From the NCBI GenBank assembly GCA_027491035.1, contig JAIXWZ010000094.1:1-36113 (forward strand): 36,113 bases of DNA. The letters are read 5' to 3'. The notes below the pieces were generated by a model. That model did no database searches and was not told the origin of the DNA. It was given only the letters and a program-made list of their open reading frames with translations. This document shows positions 26,201 to 34,414 of this stretch, in pieces. Source of the DNA: Comamonadaceae bacterium. GTDB taxonomy: Bacteria; Pseudomonadota; Gammaproteobacteria; Burkholderiales; Burkholderiaceae_C. A program made the translations under genes and the position numbers. Position 1 is the first letter of the stretch, and each line of letters opens with the position of its first letter.

Positions 26201-28315
26201 TCAAGACTGCAGGGCCCGCCAGAGTTGTTCGCTGGTCAGGGGAAACTGGAGTTCGCATTCACCCAGTGGGGCCAAGGCATCGCGCGCGGCATTCATCAGG
26301 GCCGCCGGCACGCCGATGCAGCCGGCCTCGCCCACCCCCTTGGCGCCTAGTGGGTTGTTCGGGCTGGGGGTGGACAAACTCTCGATCTCGATAGGCGGCA
26401 CGTCGGTGGCGCGCGGCACGGCGTAGTCCATGAGTGAGCCGGTGAGCAACTGGCCACTGGCGTCGTAGACCAGACGCTCCATCATGGCCTGACCCAGCCC
26501 CTGCACGAGGCCACCGACCAGCTGGCCGTGGGCCAACTTGGGGTTGACGATGTGACCGGCATCATCCACCCAGATGATCTGCTCCACCGTCGGCCGGCCG
26601 GTGTCGCGGTCGACCGAGAGCCGGGCCATGACACAGCCATAGCTCCAGGCCTCTTGGGATTCGAAGCGTTCCTCGGCACTGAGCGGCAAGGCATCACCGG
26701 CCGCACGCCGCGCCAGCAAAGCGCGGCAGGCCTGCACGATGGCGCCGCCGCCGATGGCCGTGCTGCGACTGGCCAGCGCACCGATGCCGGGCGGGCACAG
26801 CGCAGTGTCGCCATAGCGCACCTGGACCTGGGCTGGCTCCACGCCCAGGGCCTGGGCGGCAATCTGCGCGTAGGTCGTGGCATGGCCCTGGCCTTGAGCG
26901 GGCGAACCGCTGGCGACGCTCACCGTGCCGTCGGCATGCCAGTCCACGCGGGCCGACTCCCAACCCTGGCCGCAGGGCTCCACATACATCGCCAGAGCCA
27001 GCCCCACCACCTCGCCGCGCGCGCGGCGCTCGGCCTGCTGGCGCCGCTGCGCCGCATAGCCAAAACGATCGCAAGCCAGTTCCAGCGCGCGCAGGTAGTC
27101 GCCACTGTCGAAAACCTCGCCGGTGGGCGTGGTGTAGGGCATGGCCTGCGCTTCGATGAGGTTGCGGCGGCGAAGTTCAACCGGGTCGATGCCCAACGCG
27201 CGGGCTGCCTTGTCCACCAGCGTTTCCATCAAGAGCGCCGCTTCAGGGCGACCGGCGCCGCGGTAGATGGTGACCGGGGCCGTGTGAGACAGCCCCGCAC
27301 GGCCCTGCACATCGAGCCGTTTAACCCGGTACGGCCCGGGCAGGATGCGCGCGGCGTTGCGCAGCGGGACAACGGCAGAAAACGGCAACCAGGCGCCCAG
27401 GGCGAATTGCAGCTTGGCATCGAGGGCGTGAAAGCGGCCCTCAGGGGTCACCGACAACGTGGCCTGCATGCGGGCGCCACGCCCGTGCATGCCAGCGGTC
27501 AATTCATCAGAGCGTCCGCAGGTCCAGCGTACTGCAGCATTCAAGCGGCATGCCGCCAAAGCAACGGCCAAGTCTTCCGGGCTGAGCGAGGACTTGGCGC
27601 CGAAGGCGCCACCCACTTGGCCGGTGATGACCCGAACACGAGAGGCCTCCCAGCCCAATGCAGCCGCGATATTGGCTTGCGCGCGAGAGGGCGATTGCGT
27701 GCCGAAGTGGACGGTCAAGGCCTCGCCCTGCTCACCCAGCGGGCCTTGCCAGATTGCGAGCATCCCGCGCGGCTCCATCGACATCGCCAGCACGCGCGGC
27801 ACCTCCATCGCCAGCTCGACGCTTAGGGCCGGCGCCAAGTCGGTAGGCTGGGCCCCGTCACCCTGGCGATGATGCACCTGGGTGATGGGCGACCCCTCGC
27901 CAAAATCGGGGAGGGCTTGTAGGGGTTCGAGCTGCAATTGCACCCGGTCCGCCGCCTGCTGCGCCTGCGCCAGGGTGTGGGCCAACACCAGCGCCACCGG
28001 CTGGCCCACATAGACCACACGGTCACGCGCCAGGGGCTCCATCGGTGGCAGCTGAGCAATGGGCAGCAGCGGATTGGGCGCAGGCATGCACACGACGCGC
28101 GCGTCTTCAGTCAGGGTCTGCGCGGTCAGCACCGCCACCACGCCCTCGGCGGCGGCGCCGATTTCGATCGACCGGATCGCCCCGTGCGCCAGCGGGGATC
28201 GCACGAAGGCCGCGTGCAGGGCCTGCGGCGCCTGAACATCGGAGGTGAAGCAGCCCCCGCCTCTCAGAAGGGCCGGATCCTCCCGGCGCAGCGGCAAAAA
28301 ATTGACAGTCGACAT
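26201..28315 (-). CDS. Molybdenum hydroxylase large (Mo-cofactor) subunit, xanthine dehydrogenase/CoxL family
   Basis: The 704-aa subunit has GQVGGAFGAK (232-241), YRGAGRPEAA (351-360), QGQGHATTYAQIAAQ (475-488) and the catalytic Glu 663 in GAKGVGEAG. YRGAGRPE replaces the AYRCSFR loop of true CO dehydrogenases, so it is a form II or heteroaromatic hydroxylase. The stretch between GGGAIVQACRALLARRA and WSYGCVMARL is only about 20-25 residues. In usual members this region is some 60-70 residues longer, so a loop or helix pair is missing. It is the first gene of the minus-strand operon. No good ribosome-binding site is visible before its ATG. Confidence 0.92.
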   Translation of the reverse strand: MSTVNFLPLRREDPALLRGGGCFTSDVQAPQALHAAFVRSPLAHGAIRSIEIGAAAEGVVAVLTAQTLTEDARVVCMPAPNPLLPIAQLPPMEPLARDRVVYVGQPVALVLAHTLAQAQQAADRVQLQLEPLQALPDFGEGSPITQVHHRQGDGAQPTDLAPALSVELAMEVPRVLAMSMEPRGMLAIWQGPLGEQGEALTVHFGTQSPSRAQANIAAALGWEASRVRVITGQVGGAFGAKSSLSPEDLAVALAACRLNAAVRWTCGRSDELTAGMHGRGARMQATLSVTPEGRFHALDAKLQFALGAWLPFSAVVPLRNAARILPGPYRVKRLDVQGRAGLSHTAPVTIYRGAGRPEAALLMETLVDKAARALGIDPVELRRRNLIEAQAMPYTTPTGEVFDSGDYLRALELACDRFGYAAQRRQQAERRARGEVVGLALAMYVEPCGQGWESARVDWHADGTVSVASGSPAQGQGHATTYAQIAAQALGVEPAQVQVRYGDTALCPPGIGALASRSTAIGGGAIVQACRALLARRAAGDALPLSAEERFESQEAWSYGCVMARLSVDRDTGRPTVEQIIWVDDAGHIVNPKLAHGQLVGGLVQGLGQAMMERLVYDASGQLLTGSLMDYAVPRATDVPPIEIESLSTPSPNNPLGAKGVGEAGCIGVPAALMNAARDALAPLGECELQFPLTSEQLWRALQS

Positions 28316-28352
28316 GAGTCCGTATGACCGTGATGGAGCGCCAGATTCGAAC

Positions 28353-28410
28353 TTAGGCCTTCGCTTGTTCCTCGAGCATTCTCAAATTTTCCGACACCAT
28401 TGCGGCGTGA
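28353..28410 (-). pseudogene. Possible C-terminal remnant of a lost gene
   Basis: In the 119-bp gap between mtnP and the Mo-subunit gene, one minus-strand frame reads GHAAMVSENLRMLEEQAKA and a stop, 37 bp before the Mo-subunit ATG. It has the look of an amphipathic protein tail, unlike shadow translations nearby. No homologous family can be named. It may be the end of a deleted upstream gene, for instance a regulator, or chance. Confidence 0.2.
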
Positions 28411-28434
28411 CCCTGCACTCCAGCACCCGCCACC

Positions 28435-29358
28435 TCAGATAGCGCCAGTTGCCAGGCGCTTGAGCAAAGGCGCCAGGCGCTGTCGCACGCTGTCGTCCAT
28501 CGCGGCCACCGGCGTGACCAGTGCGCTGCCCAAGGCCTCATGTGCGGCGCTGATCGGCCGCTCGAGGTGCAGGCGCTCGACCACGTCAGCCACCAGGACT
28601 TGGGCGTTGGTCGCGTTTTCCATGAGGTTGGCCATGGCCATGCTGGCGGTCACCGCCTCGGTGCGTTCGCGCCAGCAGTCGTAGTCGGTCACCAAGGCCA
28701 GGGTGGCATAGGCCATTTCAGCCTCGCGCGCCAGCCGGGCCTCAGGCAGATTGGTCATGCCGATCACGCTGGCGCCCCACTGGCGGTACATCAGGCTTTC
28801 GGCGCGGGTTGAAAACTGCGGCCCGTCGATGCAGACATAGGTGCCGCCGCGGTGGATGCGGCCCCGGCCGAAGCCCCGATTCTGGGCGACCTGCCAGACC
28901 ACGCCCTGCAAGGCCAGACAGATGGGTTCGGCCAGCGAGACATGGGCCACCGCGCCACCGCCAAAAAAGCTGCGCGGCCGCCCGCGCGTGTGGTCGATGA
29001 ACTGATCGGGTAGCACCAGATCGAGCGGCGCAGCCTCTTCGACCAGCGAGCCCACTGCAGACACCGACAGCAGGTAGCGCACGCCCAGGCTCTTGAGCGC
29101 CCAGATGTTGGCCAAAAAAGGAATTTCCGCGGGCAGCAACTTGTGGCCGCGAGCATGGCGGGCAAGAAAGGCAACCCGGGCTTGCCCGAGCCGGCCCACG
29201 GCGATGGCGTCCGACGTGGCCCCATAGGGCGTGTCGATCTGCACCTCGCTGACCTGCTGCAGGCCTGGCATGTTGTACAGGCCACTGCCGCCGATGACGG
29301 CGATCTCCACTGGCTCTTGATGCCATGATGGGGCGGTGGGGATTGCGGCGCGGCTCAT
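28435..29358 (-). CDS. mtnP: S-methyl-5'-thioadenosine phosphorylase
   Basis: The 307-aa nucleoside phosphorylase has IAVIGGSGLYNMPGL, LARHARGHKLLPAEIP, YVCIDGPQFSTRAES and GMTNLPEARLAREAEMAYA. The purine-binding segment VTDYDCW, with Asp as in adenine-specific MTAP, favours methylthioadenosine over methylthioinosine. It splits MTA into adenine and methylthioribose-1-phosphate. ATG 29358 is chosen because it starts a normal family N-terminus. It diverges from arsS with only 42 bp between starts. That suggests shared control and possibly a role in removing adenine from an arsenic-carrying nucleoside. Confidence 0.92.
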   Translation of the reverse strand: MSRAAIPTAPSWHQEPVEIAVIGGSGLYNMPGLQQVSEVQIDTPYGATSDAIAVGRLGQARVAFLARHARGHKLLPAEIPFLANIWALKSLGVRYLLSVSAVGSLVEEAAPLDLVLPDQFIDHTRGRPRSFFGGGAVAHVSLAEPICLALQGVVWQVAQNRGFGRGRIHRGGTYVCIDGPQFSTRAESLMYRQWGASVIGMTNLPEARLAREAEMAYATLALVTDYDCWRERTEAVTASMAMANLMENATNAQVLVADVVERLHLERPISAAHEALGSALVTPVAAMDDSVRQRLAPLLKRLATGAI

Positions 29359-29400
29359 GCACTCGATTATGCTGTGGCCTGCCTTGAAAGGATCTGAACC

Positions 29401-30357
29401 ATGCACGCCACCTTGCCTCTGTTGCGCAAGACCGACTTCCCCGCTTTGCGCCGGGCGTCGCTGCAGACCTTGCAGGTCAATCTGGGTTATCTGTGCAACC
29501 AAAGCTGTGTGCACTGTCATGTGAATGCCGGGCCCAACCGCACCGAGCAGATGGACCGCGCCACCGCTGACCTGGTGCTGGAGGCGGTGGCCGCAGCCGG
29601 TGTGCAGACGCTCGATCTGACCGGTGGCGCGCCTGAGCTCAATGCGCACTTTCGCGGCCTGGTGGCCGGTGCGCGCGCGTTGGGTGTGCGGGTGATCGAC
29701 CGCTGCAACCTGTCGGTGCTGTTCGAGCCCGGCCAGGAGGATCTGGCGGGCTTTTTGGCCGAGCAGGGCGTCGAAGTGGTGGCCTCCTTGCCCTGCTATT
29801 CGCAGGACAACGTCGATCAGCAAAGGGGCGAGGGCGTTTTTGAAAAAAGCATCCGCGCCCTGCAAGCTCTTAATGCGCTGGGCTACGGCCAAAGCGGCTC
29901 GCATTTGCAACTGCACCTGGTCTACAACCCGCAAAAAGCGGTGCTGCCGCCGCCCCAGGCGGCGCTGCAGGCGGACTACGAGCGCTTGCTGATGGCCAAC
30001 TTCGGCATCCGATTCAACCAGCTGTTCACTCTGGCCAATATGCCGATTCAGCGCTTTGGCAGCACGCTGGTGTCCAAGGGGCAGTTTGCCGATTACATGG
30101 CGCTGCTGCGCGCTGCGCACCGGCCCGAGAACCTGGACGGGGTGATGTGCCGATCCACCGTCTCAGTCGACTGGCAGGGCTATCTGTACGACTGCGACTT
30201 CAACCAGATGCTGGGCATGCCCTTGGGCGCGGCCGGCCGCCTGCATCTGCGCGAGCTGCTGGGGCGCGATCTGCACGGGCAGCCGATTGCGGTGGCCGAT
30301 CACTGCTATGGCTGCACGGCCGGGCAGGGCTCGTCGTGTGGCGGTGCCCTGGCCTAA
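29401..30357 (+). CDS. arsS: Arsenosugar biosynthesis radical SAM protein ArsS
   Basis: The 318-aa radical SAM enzyme has the cluster motif CNQSCVHC (Cys 32, 36, 39), preceded by LQTLQVNLGYL. The ArsS-type DLTGGAPELN segment and the C-terminal DUF3641 region CYGCTAGQGSSCGGAL also fit. In characterised cyanobacterial systems ArsS transfers a 5'-deoxyadenosyl group from SAM to dimethylated arsenic, the first step of arsenosugar formation. An AAAGGA box lies eight bases before the ATG. The methyltransferase ArsM that would supply the methylated arsenic is not in the window. It is divergent from mtnP and upstream of the GAPDH-arsJ-arsR genes. Confidence 0.93.
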   Translation: MHATLPLLRKTDFPALRRASLQTLQVNLGYLCNQSCVHCHVNAGPNRTEQMDRATADLVLEAVAAAGVQTLDLTGGAPELNAHFRGLVAGARALGVRVIDRCNLSVLFEPGQEDLAGFLAEQGVEVVASLPCYSQDNVDQQRGEGVFEKSIRALQALNALGYGQSGSHLQLHLVYNPQKAVLPPPQAALQADYERLLMANFGIRFNQLFTLANMPIQRFGSTLVSKGQFADYMALLRAAHRPENLDGVMCRSTVSVDWQGYLYDCDFNQMLGMPLGAAGRLHLRELLGRDLHGQPIAVADHCYGCTAGQGSSCGGALA

Positions 30358-30361
30358 GAGC

Positions 30362-30380
30362 GTCCACTCTCACAGTGGGC
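30362..30380 (+). other. Hairpin just after arsS
   Basis: GTCCACT and AGTGGGC pair (one G-T) around a CTCAC loop, starting 5 bp after the arsS stop. There is no T-run behind it, so it would be a weak terminator or an RNA-stabilising stem. Confidence 0.3.
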
Positions 30381-30468
30381 CGGCGCTTGCGCTGACGCGT
30401 CGCTGCAAGGCTGTCCGATGGGCTTGCCGCATTGGGCTGGCGATGATGAGCATTTGAGGAGAGCCATC

Positions 30469-30624
30469 ATGCCCATCGCCACGCTTTCAAATCAATTGCT
30501 GCCCGCACAAGACGCACCCACGGGGCCGAGCCCGGAGCCGCGGCAGCTCGGGCCCACGCGCAGCGCATTGCGGCGCGCGCCGCGGCCGGCTCGCCGCGCG
30601 CGGTCACACCCGCAGGCTTGCTGA
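30469..30624 (+). CDS. Possible 51-aa basic small protein
   Basis: An ATG at 30469 follows GAGGAG with seven bases spacing. It opens a 51-codon frame beginning MPIATLSNQLLPAQDAPTGP and ending in an Arg/Pro-rich tail. A hairpin (CGCAGGC and GCCTGCG, 30611-30631) covers the stop. The good ribosome-binding site argues for translation; the low-complexity tail and lack of a known family argue against it. It lies in the 348-bp gap between arsS and the GAPDH gene (30358-30705), which otherwise holds no gene. Confidence 0.3.
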   Translation: MPIATLSNQLLPAQDAPTGPSPEPRQLGPTRSALRRAPRPARRARSHPQAC

Positions 30625-30671
30625 GCCTGCGCCGCTGTCACGCGGCTGTCATGAATCGCTCCCACAATTCC

Positions 30672-30690
30672 ACAATCGTTGAAGCGTTGT
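30672..30690. promoter_or_regulatory. Imperfect dyad, possible ArsR operator
   Basis: ACAA-N3-TT-G-AA-N3-TTGT is a 19-bp dyad with six of nine pairs matching. It lies directly before the AAGGAG of the GAPDH gene. Its TTGAA core resembles ArsR sites, and arsR is in this operon. Assignment is tentative. Confidence 0.3.
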
Positions 30691-30705
30691 ACAAAGGAGT
30701 TCTTC

Positions 30706-31749
30706 ATGAGAGTCGGTATCAATGGCATGGGACGCATTGGCCGCCTGGCCCTTCGTGCAGCCTTGGGCGCGGCCGAACGGCCGACGGATGACCCCCGCGC
30801 CGGCAACCGGCTGGAGGTGGTGCACCTCAACGAGATCAAGGGCGGCGCCGCCGCCTGCGCGCATCTGCTGACCTTCGACAGTGTGCAGGGCCGCTGGAGG
30901 GCTGACATCGCCGCCGAGGGCGATGCGGCGGTGCGCATCGACGCTCGCCGGCTGTCGTTTAGCAGCCACGCCCAGCCCACCGACATCGACTGGGGAGCCC
31001 TGGGCGTCGATGTGGTGCTCGAATGCACCGGTAAGTTTCTGACGCCCGAGACCCTCGAAGGCCATCTGCAGCGCGGCGCCAAGCGGGTGATCGTGGCCGC
31101 CCCGGTCAAGACCGGCGGCGTGCTCAATGTGGTGGTGGGCGTGAACGAACAGCAGTACGACCCGGCCAAGGACCGCATCGTTACCGCTGCGTCGTGCACC
31201 ACCAACTGCCTGGCTCCGGTGGTCAAGGTGATCCACGAGAACCTTGGCATTCGGCACGGACAGATCACCACCATCCACGATCCGACCAATACCAACGTGG
31301 TGGTCGACGCGCCGCACAAGGACTTGCGCCGCGCCCGCAGCGCCATGATGAGCCTGGCGCCGACCACCACCGGCAGTGCCACCGCCATCGCCCTGATTTA
31401 CCCTGAACTCAAGGGCAAGCTCAACGGCCACGCGGTGCGCGCGCCGGTGCTCAACGCCTCGCTGACCGATGCGGTGTTCGAGCTGCAAAAGCCCACCACG
31501 GCTGAGGCAGTCAACGCCTTGTTCAAGCAGGCCGCCGCCGGTCCCTTGGCTGGCATTTTGGGTTATGAAGAGCGGCCCCTGGTCAGCGCCGACTACGCGC
31601 GTGACACGCGCAGCGCCATCGTCGATGCGCCCTCGACCCTGGTCACCGATGGCACGCTGCTCAAGGTGTATGCATGGTATGACAACGAGATGGGCTACGC
31701 TTGCCGCATGGTCGATCTGGCTTGCCATCTTGAGCGTCAAGGTCTGTGA
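30706..31749 (+). CDS. ArsJ-associated glyceraldehyde-3-phosphate dehydrogenase
   Basis: The 347-aa enzyme has the NAD-binding start [18 protein letters not shown], the catalytic ASCTTNC (Cys 164) and the closing [13 protein letters not shown]. After His 191 the sequence is IHDPTNTN rather than the usual HSYTxDQ, a pattern of the arsenic-operon GAPDH branch. In known systems it forms 1-arseno-3-phosphoglycerate from glyceraldehyde-3-phosphate and arsenate, which ArsJ exports. AAGGAG precedes ATG 30706. Its stop overlaps the arsJ start (TGATG), so the pair is coupled. Confidence 0.95.
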   Translation: MRVGINGMGRIGRLALRAALGAAERPTDDPRAGNRLEVVHLNEIKGGAAACAHLLTFDSVQGRWRADIAAEGDAAVRIDARRLSFSSHAQPTDIDWGALGVDVVLECTGKFLTPETLEGHLQRGAKRVIVAAPVKTGGVLNVVVGVNEQQYDPAKDRIVTAASCTTNCLAPVVKVIHENLGIRHGQITTIHDPTNTNVVVDAPHKDLRRARSAMMSLAPTTTGSATAIALIYPELKGKLNGHAVRAPVLNASLTDAVFELQKPTTAEAVNALFKQAAAGPLAGILGYEERPLVSADYARDTRSAIVDAPSTLVTDGTLLKVYAWYDNEMGYACRMVDLACHLERQGL

Positions 31750-32990
31750 TGCACAGCGCGGTGCGCCATTACGCCATCGTCACGGCGGCCTACTGGGGCT
31801 TTACCCTGACCGACGGCGCGCTGCGCATGCTGGTGCTGCTGCACTTCTACAAGCTCGGCTATTCGCCCATTACCCTGGCCTTTTTGTTTCTGCTCTACGA
31901 GGCCGCCGGCATCGCAGCCAACCTGGTGGGCGGCTGGCTGGCGGCGCGCTATGGCATCACCCGCATGCTGGTGGTGGGCTTGAGCACGCAGATCGCGGGC
32001 TTCGTGCTGTTGTCCATGCTGCAGCCGCATTGGAGCGTGGCGCTGTCGGTGGCCTGGGTGGTGGCGGCGCAAGGCGTGTGCGGCGTGGCCAAGGACCTGA
32101 CCAAGACGGCCAGCAAATCGGCCATCAAGATCACGCAGACCCATGCGCAGCAGCAGGGCGGTCAGGGGCAGCTCTTTAAATGGGTGGCTTGGTTCACGGG
32201 CAGCAAGAATGCGATGAAAGGCCTGGGCTTTTTTGCCGGCGGCTTGCTGCTGCAGACGCTGGGCTTTGAAGGCTCGCTGTGGGCCATGGCCGCATTGCTC
32301 GCTGGGGTGCTCGCTGCGGTGCTTTTGACCCTGCCGCAACTCATGGGCAAGGGCAAAGCCTCGAAGTCGGCGCGTGAGCTGTTCGCCAAAAGCCCGGGCA
32401 TCAACGCCCTGGCCGCGGCCCGCGTGGCCTTGTTTGGCGCGCGCGATGTCTGGTTTGTGGTCAGCCTGCCGGTGTTCCTCTACAGCGCCGGCTGGAGCTT
32501 TACCATGGTCGGGTCGTTCTTGGCGGCCTGGACCATCGCCTACGGCGCGGTGCAGGCGCTGGCGCCGCAGTTGGTCAGGCGCAGTGAAGACGGCTTGAGC
32601 AGCGAGGTGCCGGCCGCACGTGCCTGGTCGGCTGCGCTGGCTCTGGTGCCAGCATTGCTGGCGGTGGCCGTGTTCGTGCAAGTCGGCCAGCTGCAGTGGG
32701 TGGTGGTCGGTGGTCTGGCCGTGTTTGGCTTCGCGTTTGCGGTCAACTCGTCCGTGCACTCTTACTTGATCTTGGCCTATGCGGGCAGCGAGAAGGCGGC
32801 CGAGGACGTGGGCTTTTACTACGCAGCCAACGCGCTCGGCCGCTTTGCGGGCACTTTGCTCTCGGGGGTGCTCTACCAATGGGGTGGGCTGCTGTACGCG
32901 CTGATCGGCTCGGCCTTGATGCTGCTCGTTTGCTGGGCCATCACCTTGCGGCTGCCGCTGCAGCGCGCCCTGGAGCGGCCTGCGGCATGA
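31749..32990 (+). CDS. arsJ: Organoarsenical efflux MFS transporter ArsJ
   Basis: The 413-aa major facilitator protein starts [20 protein letters not shown] and continues TDGALRMLVLLHFYKLGYSP, the conserved ArsJ opening. About twelve hydrophobic segments follow, with a polar loop KDLTKTASKSAIKITQTHAQ in the middle. It exports 1-arseno-3-phosphoglycerate, which then breaks down to arsenate outside, giving arsenate resistance. ATG 31749 overlaps the GAPDH stop by one base, and its own stop overlaps arsR by four. Confidence 0.95.
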   Translation: MHSAVRHYAIVTAAYWGFTLTDGALRMLVLLHFYKLGYSPITLAFLFLLYEAAGIAANLVGGWLAARYGITRMLVVGLSTQIAGFVLLSMLQPHWSVALSVAWVVAAQGVCGVAKDLTKTASKSAIKITQTHAQQQGGQGQLFKWVAWFTGSKNAMKGLGFFAGGLLLQTLGFEGSLWAMAALLAGVLAAVLLTLPQLMGKGKASKSARELFAKSPGINALAAARVALFGARDVWFVVSLPVFLYSAGWSFTMVGSFLAAWTIAYGAVQALAPQLVRRSEDGLSSEVPAARAWSAALALVPALLAVAVFVQVGQLQWVVVGGLAVFGFAFAVNSSVHSYLILAYAGSEKAAEDVGFYYAANALGRFAGTLLSGVLYQWGGLLYALIGSALMLLVCWAITLRLPLQRALERPAA

Positions 32991-33313
32991 ACGAGATCGA
33001 GGCACTGCGGGCCTTGGCCGCCCTGTCCCAGGCCACCCGCTTGGCCATCTTTCGGGCCTTGGTGGCCGCCGGCCCCAACGGTCTGCGCCCTGCCGAGCTG
33101 GCCGGGCAGCTGGAAGTGCCCGCATCGTCCTTGTCCTTTCACCTCAAGGAGCTGCTGCACGCCCAGCTGATCGCCCAGCAGCGGTCGGGCAAGTTCCTCA
33201 TCTACAGCGCCGACTTTGCACGCATGAATGCTTTGCTGGCCTATCTGAGCGAGAACTGCTGCCAGGGGCAGCCCTGCACAGAGCTGGCGCCGGCTGCGTG
33301 CAGGGTGTGCTGA
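32987..33313 (+). CDS. arsR: ArsR/SmtB-family arsenic-responsive repressor
   Basis: The 108-aa winged-helix protein has ALAALSQATRLAIFRALVAAG and the recognition segment LEVPASSLSFHLKELLHAQL. The usual ELCVCDL metal site in the DNA-binding helix is absent: that place reads LRPAELA. Instead five cysteines crowd the C-terminus (Cys 91, 92, 97, 105, 108), similar in kind to the As(III) site of Acidithiobacillus ferrooxidans ArsR. It is the last gene of the operon, overlapping arsJ by four bases (ATGA), and probably autoregulates it. Confidence 0.94.
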   Translation: MNEIEALRALAALSQATRLAIFRALVAAGPNGLRPAELAGQLEVPASSLSFHLKELLHAQLIAQQRSGKFLIYSADFARMNALLAYLSENCCQGQPCTELAPAACRVC

Positions 33314-33315
33314 CG

Positions 33316-33332
33316 GCCCCAGTCGATGGGGC
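33316..33332 (+). other. Short hairpin between arsR and dusA
   Basis: GCCCCA and TGGGGC pair perfectly around a GTCGA loop, 3 bp after the arsR stop. No T-run follows directly, so termination would be weak at best. Confidence 0.35.
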
Positions 33333-33370
33333 TCGGCGACAATCGGCGTTTTGACTGCCGTTGATCGACC

Positions 33371-34378
<1,008 letters not shown>

Positions 34379-34414
34379 CGCGATCTGAGGCGGGCCCATG
34401 TCGGCCCCGATGAT

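Noticed and set aside
26528-27826. 432-codon plus-strand frame opposite the Mo subunit
   Set aside because: Shadow of the Mo subunit gene, which has all family motifs.
29359-30120. N-terminal extension of mtnP through arsS
   Set aside because: The extension is antisense to a bona fide radical SAM gene and has no phosphorylase sequence; ATG 29358 is the family start.
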